64,000 bases of DNA from Thermogemmatispora sp. (GTDB lineage Bacteria; Chloroflexota; Ktedonobacteria; Ktedonobacterales; Ktedonobacteraceae): positions 32,224-96,223 of the forward strand of contig NZ_JADGIA010000001.1 in NCBI RefSeq assembly GCF_019683635.1, read 5' to 3'. Position 1 is the stretch's first letter; every line of letters begins with the position of its first letter. The position numbers and the translations under genes are program-made. Below, one piece after another: positions 53,334 to 60,513 of the stretch. The notes beneath the pieces were generated by a model. It saw only the letters and a program-made list of their open reading frames with translations. It was not told the origin of the DNA and ran no database searches.

Positions 53334-55067
53334 CTAGGGCCTGGTTTCCTGCAGCCCCAGCTCTTTGACGGCTTGCTCGCGCAGCAAGAACTTCTGAACC
53401 TTGCCGCTGGCCGTCATGGGGAAGCTCTCTGTGAACAGAAAATAGCGCGGTATCTTCTGGTGGCTAATCTGGCCCTGGCAGAAAGCGCGCAGCTCCTCTG
53501 CGCTGACCTGGGTGCCCTCGCGTGGACGGATCACGGCGGCGATCTCCTCGCCGAAAAAGGGGTCCGGCACGCCGATCACCTGGGCTTCGGCCACGCGCGG
53601 ATGTTGCAGCAGGAAATCCTCAATTTCTGCTGGATAGATGTTCTCCCCGCCGCGAATGATCATCTCCTTCAAGCGGCCCACAATGCGCACATAGCCCTGA
53701 TCGTCCATCGTTGCCAGGTCACCGGTATGGAGCCAGCCCTCGCCGTCGATCGTCTCCGCCGTCTTCTCCGGCATCTTGTAGTAGCCCTTCATCACCAGGT
53801 AGCCGCGACAGCAGAGTTCGCCGGGCGTGCCGCAGGGTACCACCGCACCGCTGGCCGGGTCCACAATTTTGACATCCGTGTAGGGTAGCGGTATTCCAAC
53901 CGTACTGGCCTTCAGCTCGAAGCTGTCCTCTGGCAGGGTCTGGGTGATTACCGGTGATGATTCCGTCAATCCATAGACGATGGTAATATCGGCCCCAATC
54001 TGCTCTTTGACCTGTTGCATGAGCGTAAGCGGTACTGGCGCGCCGCCGGAGGTCACAGCCCGCAGCGTCGAGAGGTCGTAGCGGCCAAAGTCGGGGTGCT
54101 GGAGCAGGGCCAGCAGCATGGTCGGCACGGCTCCTAGCAGCGTGCAGCGCTCGCGGCTGACAATCTGCAGGGTCTTGAGCGGGTCGAAGGCCAGCATAGG
54201 CACCAGCGTCGTGCCCATGTAGAGGCAGCCCAGTACTGCCAGCACGCAGCCAGCGGTATGGAAGAAGGGCATCGGGTTGCACACGCGGTCTGCGGGTGTG
54301 CCGTTGGAGCGGCGCACGAAGAGCATAGCGTTGTTGAGGACATTACGGTGGGTGAGCATGGCCCCTTTGGGGAAGCCAGTTGTGCCAGAGGTGTACTGAA
54401 TCTGGACTACGTCATCGGGCGAAGTGCTGCGCTGGCGCTCACGTAGAGCCTCTGGGGGGATCGCTGTTCCTGCTGCCACTAGCTCGTGGAAGAAGGCGGG
54501 CCGCCAGTCGCGCTGCTGAGCCAGCGCTTTGGGCTGCGGGCCGATCAGACAGACGTAGCGCAGACAGGGCAGGACCTCGCTACGTACAGCGCCCGGCGAG
54601 CCGGCGGGAGTCGTCAGCCGTCGCACTGTCTCCAGGCAGTCGTGATCGCGCATGCGAGCCATAAAGAAGAGGGCTGCGACGTCACCCTGGCGGAGCACAT
54701 ACTCCAGCTCACGCGCGCGCAGCACGGGATTCACGGTCACGAGCACCAGCCCGGCCTTGGCCGCTGCCATCTCTAGCAAGAGCCACTCGGGGAGATTCGC
54801 CGCCCAGACCGCGATATGCTCGCCCTTGTGCAAGCCCAGGGCCAGGAGGCCGCGCGCCACCGCCTCGGCGCGCTCGCGCAGGTCACGATAGGTCCAGCGC
54901 AGATCGAGTGCTCCACCGTACTCGGGATAGCCACTATAGACGACGGCCTCACTTGAGGGTAGCTCCTCGGCGCGGTGATCTAGAAGGTCGCCGATGGTCA
55001 TGTTCAGGAGGGGAATTTCGGCAGGCTCGCCCTGCCAGTGGGAGAGACCAGCGGTGGTCAGGCCCAT
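53334..55067 (-). CDS. Acyl-CoA synthetase (AMP-binding)
   Basis: The 577-residue product is a complete adenylate-forming enzyme: the P-loop-like YTSGTTGFPKGAMLTHRN (about 222-239), ITIVYGLTESSPVI, GWLHTGDLATMDDQGYV and the C-terminal GGENIYPAEIEDFLLQHP with the catalytic Lys in GKVQKFLLRE. The pattern fits medium- or long-chain fatty-acyl-CoA ligases. AGGAG stands 9 bases before ATG 55067. The neighbouring thioesterase and HadAB-SDR genes suggest a lipid-metabolism locus. The stop codon abuts a run of GACT/GCTG tetranucleotides. Confidence 0.92.
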   Translation of the reverse strand: MGLTTAGLSHWQGEPAEIPLLNMTIGDLLDHRAEELPSSEAVVYSGYPEYGGALDLRWTYRDLRERAEAVARGLLALGLHKGEHIAVWAANLPEWLLLEMAAAKAGLVLVTVNPVLRARELEYVLRQGDVAALFFMARMRDHDCLETVRRLTTPAGSPGAVRSEVLPCLRYVCLIGPQPKALAQQRDWRPAFFHELVAAGTAIPPEALRERQRSTSPDDVVQIQYTSGTTGFPKGAMLTHRNVLNNAMLFVRRSNGTPADRVCNPMPFFHTAGCVLAVLGCLYMGTTLVPMLAFDPLKTLQIVSRERCTLLGAVPTMLLALLQHPDFGRYDLSTLRAVTSGGAPVPLTLMQQVKEQIGADITIVYGLTESSPVITQTLPEDSFELKASTVGIPLPYTDVKIVDPASGAVVPCGTPGELCCRGYLVMKGYYKMPEKTAETIDGEGWLHTGDLATMDDQGYVRIVGRLKEMIIRGGENIYPAEIEDFLLQHPRVAEAQVIGVPDPFFGEEIAAVIRPREGTQVSAEELRAFCQGQISHQKIPRYFLFTESFPMTASGKVQKFLLREQAVKELGLQETRP

Positions 55068-55331
55068 AGCGTCTGCTCCTAGGGGACACTAGCAGGAACA
55101 GAACTGGGGCGGGGACGTCAAGAGGACCTCTCTGCCTGTCTGATTGTCAGTCCACCTCGCGCCCGCCCGCTCTCCTGTTCCCGCAGCCGATGCAAGCAAG
55201 CCTTCCTGCCTGTCAATACCTGTGAAGTAGGGCCAGATGGCCCACTATGCTAAATAAAAGACGCCAGTATCCTTACTGGTAGGTAGGGTACCTGCTGGAG
55301 CAGAGGCTGTCAAGACCTGTATGTAGATGAA
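55068..55331. other. Gap between acyl-CoA synthetase and thioesterase
   Basis: About 260 bases on the minus strand without a gene or clear promoter. Confidence 0.35.
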
Positions 55332-55799
55332 TCACTCAGACGTCTGGGATGAGGCCATGAGTGGGTTGATGGCCTCGGGAGGACGCGGTACCACGGCGAG
55401 GGTACAGCGCGAGACACAGACCAGCTTCTCCTGTTCGTCCTGGATGCGGATGTCCCAGACCTGGGTGCTGCGTCCGCGGTGAATGGGGGTGGCGATGGCT
55501 GTAAGACGGCCTTCGCGCTTGGGACGCAGATGATTGGCGTTGATTTCCAGGCCCAGCGCCATCTGCTCCTCCATGTTGATGTTGAGGGCTGTTCCAATGG
55601 AGGCGGCTGTCTCGGCCAGCAGCACCGAGATGCCACCATGCAAGTAGCCAGCCTGCTGCTTATGGCGGGGTCCAATCGGCATGCTCAAGACGACACGCTC
55701 CTTGTCAGCGCTGACCAGCGAGATGTCCAGGGCCTCCCACAGGGTGCCGGCCCGAGTGCCATTGAGACGCTCAACGATTTCCTGGCTCGACAGTTCCAT
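55332..55799 (-). CDS. PaaI-type hotdog thioesterase
   Basis: The 155-residue product is a hotdog-fold thioesterase with RHKQQAGYLHGGISVLLAETAAS (residues 45-67) as signature, and HLRPKREGRLTAIATPIHRG as the later strand pair. The His-Gly-Gly motif and the catalytic-region Glu match the PaaI/DUF4442 group, which hydrolyses aryl- or acyl-CoA thioesters in the cytosol. It lies upstream of the acyl-CoA synthetase on the same strand. Confidence 0.88.
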   Translation of the reverse strand: MELSSQEIVERLNGTRAGTLWEALDISLVSADKERVVLSMPIGPRHKQQAGYLHGGISVLLAETAASIGTALNINMEEQMALGLEINANHLRPKREGRLTAIATPIHRGRSTQVWDIRIQDEQEKLVCVSRCTLAVVPRPPEAINPLMASSQTSE

Positions 55800-56069
55800 C
55801 TATGGCTTTCCTCTGTGCGTTCGTTGTTTTTGCTGCTCTGGTGCGGGTACAATTACAATACCCTACAAGGCAGGCGATGCCAGCGTTGGCCTGAACCGCA
55901 GATCAGCAGCAAAACGCGCCGTGCCGCTGGTGAAGTGGCATGAAGAGGGTGCAGCTGCGGTCTGCTCCTCGGCGACGTGCTGCGAGGCCGCGGCTCAGTT
56001 GCCGTCGTTTCGTCCATCATTATATACTATTTCTGGCTACTTGCCGTACTGCCGAAAAAGAGGTGTCTG

Positions 56070-56519
56070 ATGTTTGACCAGAGCAAGATCGGGCAGAGTT
56101 TTCCCTCATTCACCTATCAGGTGGAGCGCTGCAAGATTCATGAGCTGAATCTGGCGATCGGTGATGAAAATCCGATCTATCATAGCAAAGAGGCGGCACA
56201 AGCAGCGGGCTACCCTGATGTCCCGGCCTCACCGACGACGCCGACGACCTTCCAGTTCTGGGGTAATCCCGACTTTGTCAAGCATCTGATGGCGATCGGT
56301 GTCAATGTGATGCGTATCATCCACGGTGAAGAGGAATACGAGTATCTGGCGCCGATCTACGCTGGAGATGTCCTGACCGGTGTGACCACGCTTGTCGATG
56401 GCAAATCACGTCAGAGCAAGGATGGCTCTTCGATGGATATTCTGACGCTGGAGACTCGCTATACCAATCAGAAGGGGCAAGAAGTCCTGAAGGCGCGTCA
56501 GGTTCTGATCGTTCGCTAG
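56070..56519 (+). CDS. MaoC-like dehydratase, HadA-type subunit
   Basis: The product (149 residues) is a hotdog hydratase N-domain: FTYQVERCKIHELNLAIGDE, NPIYHSKEAAQAAGY, PASPTTPTTFQFWGN, then EEYEYLAPIYAGDVLTGVTT. This matches HadA/MaoC_dehydrat_N, which pairs with HadB to form the 3-hydroxyacyl-ACP dehydratase of mycobacterial FAS-II. AGAGGTG precedes ATG 56070. The HadB-type gene follows after 39 bases. Confidence 0.87.
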   Translation: MFDQSKIGQSFPSFTYQVERCKIHELNLAIGDENPIYHSKEAAQAAGYPDVPASPTTPTTFQFWGNPDFVKHLMAIGVNVMRIIHGEEEYEYLAPIYAGDVLTGVTTLVDGKSRQSKDGSSMDILTLETRYTNQKGQEVLKARQVLIVR

Positions 56520-56558
56520 CGAGACAAGAGTCGAGAGAGCGACCAAAGGAGTTCATTG

Positions 56559-57014
56559 ATGACAACGGAAGCCAAACTTCCCACGAAGCGCTATTTCGAA
56601 GATGTCCAGGTCGGCGATGAGATCCCCCAGCTTGTGAAGGCCCCAGTCACGCATCTGCAGCTTGTGCGCTACGCTGGCGCGTCAGGAGACTTCAATCCGC
56701 TCCATACCGATCCCAAAATTGGGGAAATGCTCGGCATTGGTGGCATTATTGCGCATGGCATGCTGATCATGGGCTTTCTCGGGCAGCTGCTCAGCGACTA
56801 TGTGGGGCCGACGGCCCTGCGCAAGTTTGGCGTGCGCTTCAAGAGCATGACCCGTCTTGACGACGTGATTACCTGCAGCGGAACGATCACTGAGAAATAC
56901 GAGGCAGACGGCGAGGCGTGCATTGCTGGCAAGATCCAGGCGGTGGATCAGAACGGTGATGTCAAGGCCAGCGGAACCTTCGTGGCGGCCCTGCCTAAGC
57001 GCGGTGGCGAGTAG
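56559..57014 (+). CDS. MaoC dehydratase, HadB-type catalytic subunit
   Basis: The product (151 residues) has the full hydratase-2 motif YAGASGDFNPLHTDPKIGE (Asp and His catalytic dyad, about residues 41-59) and IIAHGMLIMGFLGQLL. Such subunits dehydrate (3R)-hydroxyacyl thioesters. AAGGAG stands 7 bases before ATG 56559. It lies between the HadA-type subunit and an SDR gene, giving a dehydratase-reductase module. Confidence 0.9.
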   Translation: MTTEAKLPTKRYFEDVQVGDEIPQLVKAPVTHLQLVRYAGASGDFNPLHTDPKIGEMLGIGGIIAHGMLIMGFLGQLLSDYVGPTALRKFGVRFKSMTRLDDVITCSGTITEKYEADGEACIAGKIQAVDQNGDVKASGTFVAALPKRGGE

Positions 57015-57211
57015 GCGGGGTAGGCTCGCCCTGCTCTTCACCTGCTGCTTCCATCCTGGCCGTTCCTGTCCGCTCCGCAGAGAAGCGCATTAGAGAGCGG
57101 GAATGAGCACAGCGAACGCAAGTATCAAGGCGAGCAGCGGCGCTCGTAAAGTGGGCGCTGTTCGATTGTGTATCCATAACGATGTGAGTGAAGAAAGGAA
57201 GAGTCAGCGCA

Positions 57212-58039
57212 ATGGGTTTGCTTGACGGTAAAATCGCCATTATCACCGGCTCTGGACGTGGCATCGGGGCGGCTGCCGCGAAGCTTTTTGCGGCGGAGGG
57301 CGCCGCTGTTGTGGTGAGCGATCTCGATCAGGGTCCTGCTGACGAGACGGTGGCGGCTATTCGCAATGCCGGCGGCAAGGCCATCGCTGTGGCCGGCGAT
57401 GTGACTGATCCGGCCTTTCCGGCTCAGCTGATTAAGAGCACTCTCGACACCTTCGGCGGCCTCGACATTATTGTCAATAACGCTGGCTACACCTGGGATG
57501 GCGTCATTCACAAGATGACCGATAAGCAGTGGTACGCCATGCTTGAGGTGCACAATACTGCTCCTTTCCGCATCCTGCGGGAGGCTTCCCATTTTATTCG
57601 TGAAGCGGCCAAGCGTGAGCAGGAGGCTAACGGGCGTGCCAATCCGCGCAAGGTTGTCAATGTCTGCTCGGTCTCGGGACTGCATGGCAACGCTGGCCAG
57701 GTGAATTATGCGACGGCCAAGGCGGGCATTGTTGGTCTGACGAAGACGCTGGCCAAAGAGTGGGGGCGCTACAATGTGCAGGTCAATTGCGCCTGCTTCG
57801 GTTTCATTGAGACGCGATTGACGGCGCCCAAGGAGAGTGGTGAGAAGATTCAGCGTGAGGGTGATGAAGTTGAGCTGGGTATTCCCGGCCAGTTGCGCCA
57901 GATGGCCACGATGCTGATCCCGCTGGGTCGTGCGGGAACGCCCGAGGAGGCGGCGGGAGCCTTGCTTTTCCTGGCGTCTCCGCTCTCCAACTATGTCTCT
58001 GGTCACGTCCTGGAGGTCACCGGCGGCGGCTCACTGTAG
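57212..58039 (+). CDS. SDR-family 3-oxoacyl-ACP reductase-like protein
   Basis: The product (275 residues) is a classical short-chain dehydrogenase: ITGSGRGIGAAAA (cofactor, residues 12-24), NNAGYTWDG, the SVSGLHGN region with the catalytic Ser, YATAKAG with Tyr and Lys, and GHVLEVTGGGSL at the end. It resembles FabG-type reductases. AAGGAAGAG precedes ATG 57212, which is preferred to GTG 57188. It forms an operon with the HadA/HadB genes; a terminator follows at 58153. Confidence 0.9.
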   Translation: MGLLDGKIAIITGSGRGIGAAAAKLFAAEGAAVVVSDLDQGPADETVAAIRNAGGKAIAVAGDVTDPAFPAQLIKSTLDTFGGLDIIVNNAGYTWDGVIHKMTDKQWYAMLEVHNTAPFRILREASHFIREAAKREQEANGRANPRKVVNVCSVSGLHGNAGQVNYATAKAGIVGLTKTLAKEWGRYNVQVNCACFGFIETRLTAPKESGEKIQREGDEVELGIPGQLRQMATMLIPLGRAGTPEEAAGALLFLASPLSNYVSGHVLEVTGGGSL

Positions 58040-58152
58040 GCGGTTTGCCTCTTGCTCTGCTGACGGTGCCTGAGAGGTGGCCGGAGGCGGCCCTGCTCAG
58101 TCGCCAGTCATAGCCTCAGCCTCAGACAGCGCAGCTACTGGCTTTTCTTGGA

Positions 58153-58196
58153 CCCGCCGATGTGCTAACATCCTGGTCATCGGCGGGGTTTCTTTT
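58153..58196 (+). terminator. Terminator of the HadA-HadB-SDR operon
   Basis: CCCGCCGAT (58153-58161) pairs with ATCGGCGGG (58179-58187) around a 17-base loop, then GTTTCTTTT. Confidence 0.8.
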
Positions 58197-58512
58197 GGGG
58201 GGAAGATCGGCGTCTGTGGGCCAGGCAGTCTACTCATGTGTAGCGGATGCTTTCTTCCTCACTTGCGGCTCGTCTATCTGGACCTTCGCGCGCGATGGAG
58301 GAAGGCGAGCGAGCCGGCCCGGCTGACAGGACAGGACAGGCAGAGCTGGGGACGGGACGAGGCTACCTGCTAGACTTTCGACGCCAGATCTGGCATACTA
58401 TAACTTGAGCACTTACGGGTAGAAGAACTGCAAGGGAGAGGTTCGCTCTAGCCGCCAGGCATAGCGAGATTGCGCCTCGCCTGGGGATAAAACCGGGTGG
58501 GTGACCCTCGCC
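58197..58512. other. Gap between the SDR-operon terminator and the T-box promoter
   Basis: About 315 bases without a gene. TATAAC at 58399-58404 may be another -10 for the pheST leader, without a good -35. Confidence 0.35.
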
Positions 58513-58540
58513 TTCAGTTCAGGATACACCAGCCTATATA
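58513..58540 (+). promoter_or_regulatory. Candidate promoter of the pheST leader
   Basis: TTCAGT (58513-58518) and TATATA (58535-58540), 16 bases apart. The -35 is weak, but the position, about 30 bases before the T-box stem I, fits. Confidence 0.4.
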
Positions 58541-58564
58541 TACAAGGGCGACGAGGTCAGAGAG

Positions 58565-59121
58565 AAAGGCGTTGAAGGGGAGAGTACGCGCACACTGGAA
58601 GGCAGGGGAAGCGCTCCACCGTGGTAAACAAGCGGTGGGGATGCGGCAGAGAGAGAAGGCCAGTGGCTGCGAGCCTTTTCGCCGATCCGCTGCGCGGAAG
58701 TTCACCCCGGAGCTGGCTGCTGAAGGGGTTTGACACTGTCACAGAGGAGGGCAGGCTGATCAAGCCCGGCCCCAGTAGGCAGTCCCGGCTCGTCCCCGTT
58801 AACGGACGAACCGAGTGGGATTGCTGAACGCTCTGCCCCGGCCTGGCGCGCCAGGGCAAGACACCTGGATCTGCTGCCAGGTGTCGGCGAGCAGGTGGAG
58901 TGGAGTAAGGCAATCCAAAACGGGTGGTACCGCGGAGTCATGCAGCACGGCAGGCATGTCCCTCTCGGCTGTGGCTGTCACGCCGCCACGTCTCTCGCAG
59001 AGAGAGCAGGAGAAGCGTTACAGCGCAGCGGAAGATGAGAGCATGGTCTTGTCGTGGTAGACCAGCACGACTGGCAAGACCGGCAAGCTTCGTCCCAGTT
59101 GACGAATGTGCCGGTTTTTTT
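58565..59121 (+). promoter_or_regulatory. T-box riboswitch, phenylalanine-specific, upstream of pheS
   Basis: Order of T-box elements: GAGAGTA (58580-58586) opening stem I; the distal stem I loop with AGAGAG (58648 onward) and GGCTGCGAG; and the specifier region GAAGTTCAC with TTC (Phe) at 58701-58703. Stem III follows (ACACCTGG/CCAGGTGT, about 58860-58880), then the T-box sequence GGGTGGTACCGCGG (58922-58935) that pairs with uncharged tRNA ends. A terminator completes it. Uncharged tRNA-Phe should stabilise the antiterminator and raise pheST transcription. The distance of about 145 bases between T-box and terminator is unusually long. Confidence 0.88.
59079..59121 (+). terminator. Terminator of the pheST T-box
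   Basis: ACCGGCA (59079-59085) pairs with TGCCGGT (59109-59115), extended by CGTC/GACG inside, followed by a seven-T run. Confidence 0.85.
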
Positions 59122-59321
59122 GATTCGGCAAGCTGCCTGCCTGGACCCTCTGCCGGAGGGAGGAGGCGCGAGGGCCGGCGTGCCTGCTTCCCAGGTCTTG
59201 CCAGCACGCCGGCCTGTCAGCCTGTCAGGGCGCGGCCCGGCTTGCTGGTCTAGTGAAAGGGAGGGTGCTCGCGCTCCTCTCGCTGACCTTGTGTGTGCTG
59301 CTGAGAGAAGGATGGACGGCA

Positions 59322-60368
59322 ATGATTGAACAGCTTGATGCATTGTTAGCTCAGCTCGATGCTTTACAGGAGCGGGCGCTTCGTGAGCTAGAGACGATCA
59401 ATAGCTCGGCGGAGCTGGAAGACTGGGATGTTCGCTATCTGGGGCGCCATCGCGGCGAGTTAAAAAACTTCTCGACCCTCATTCCGAAGCTGGGTAAAGC
59501 GGAGCGCCCGGTTATTGGTCAAAAGATTAATGCAGTCAAGGAGAAACTTGAAAGCGCACTGGAGGCCCGCCGTCAGGAGCTGCGCGACCGAGAGCTGCGC
59601 GAGGCCCTGGAGCGCGAGCGCCTCGATGTGACTCTGCCGGGTCGAGCCTTGCCTGCCGGCCATATGCATCCCATTTCGCGCACAATTCTGGAGGTGGCGC
59701 GCATCTTCACACGCATGGGCTTCCAGGTCGTGCAGGGACCCGAGATCGAAACCGACTACTACAACTTCCAGGCGCTCAATATCCCGGTGGACCATCCGGC
59801 TCGCGATATGCAAGATACCTTTTGGGTCGTGCCCGGCGAGATCTTGCTGCGCACGCAGACCTCGCCAATGCAGATTCGCGTCATGCAGACGACACGTCCG
59901 CCCGTGCGGGTCATCGTGCCCGGCAAGGTCTTCCGCCACGAAGCCATTGACGCCTCCCATGAGGCCATGTTTCACCAGATCGAGGGCCTGCTCGTCGATG
60001 AGCGGTGCACGATGGCCGACCTCAAAGGAAGTCTGGCCCGCTTTGCGCGTGAGATGTTCGGTGAAGATCGCCGTGTTCGCTTCCGCGGTAGCTACTTCCC
60101 ATTCACCGAACCCAGCGCAGAGGTTGATATCGACTGCATTCTGTGCAAAGGCAGCGGTTGCCGCCTCTGCAAGTACAGTGGCTGGCTGGAGATCCTCGGC
60201 TCCGGCATGGTGCATCCACGGGTGCTGCGCGAGGTTGGCTACGATCCCCACAAATATCGGGGCTATGCCTTCGGCATGGGGGTTGAGCGCATCGCCATGC
60301 TCAAGTATGCCATTGGCGAGATCCGCCTCTTCTCAGGCAACGACCTGCGCTTCCTACGCCAGTTCTAG
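59322..60368 (+). CDS. pheS: Phenylalanyl-tRNA synthetase alpha subunit
   Basis: The product (348 residues) has the N-terminal coiled coil, then the class II core: GRALPAGHMHPISRTILEVARIF, motif 2 around FRHEAIDASHEAMFHQIEG with the Phe/ATP-binding residues, FPFTEPSAEVDI, and motif 3 GMGVERIAMLKYAIGEIR. It forms the alpha2beta2 enzyme that charges tRNA-Phe. AGAAGGA lies 9 bases before ATG 59322; the frame is open to 59253 but that part is not conserved. A Phe T-box controls the operon; pheT follows 145 bases later. Confidence 0.97.
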   Translation: MIEQLDALLAQLDALQERALRELETINSSAELEDWDVRYLGRHRGELKNFSTLIPKLGKAERPVIGQKINAVKEKLESALEARRQELRDRELREALERERLDVTLPGRALPAGHMHPISRTILEVARIFTRMGFQVVQGPEIETDYYNFQALNIPVDHPARDMQDTFWVVPGEILLRTQTSPMQIRVMQTTRPPVRVIVPGKVFRHEAIDASHEAMFHQIEGLLVDERCTMADLKGSLARFAREMFGEDRRVRFRGSYFPFTEPSAEVDIDCILCKGSGCRLCKYSGWLEILGSGMVHPRVLREVGYDPHKYRGYAFGMGVERIAMLKYAIGEIRLFSGNDLRFLRQF

Positions 60369-60513
60369 TGATACACATCATCTGTTCGGCAGATTCATGG
60401 CCACATAGAGCAAAAGTAGCATACAACGGTTGGAGCGAGAGCCAATACAATAAGCGAGCGAGGCGAGAGGTCAGTAGGAAGGAAGGAAGGAAATCAGTGA
60501 GGAGTTACCAGCG

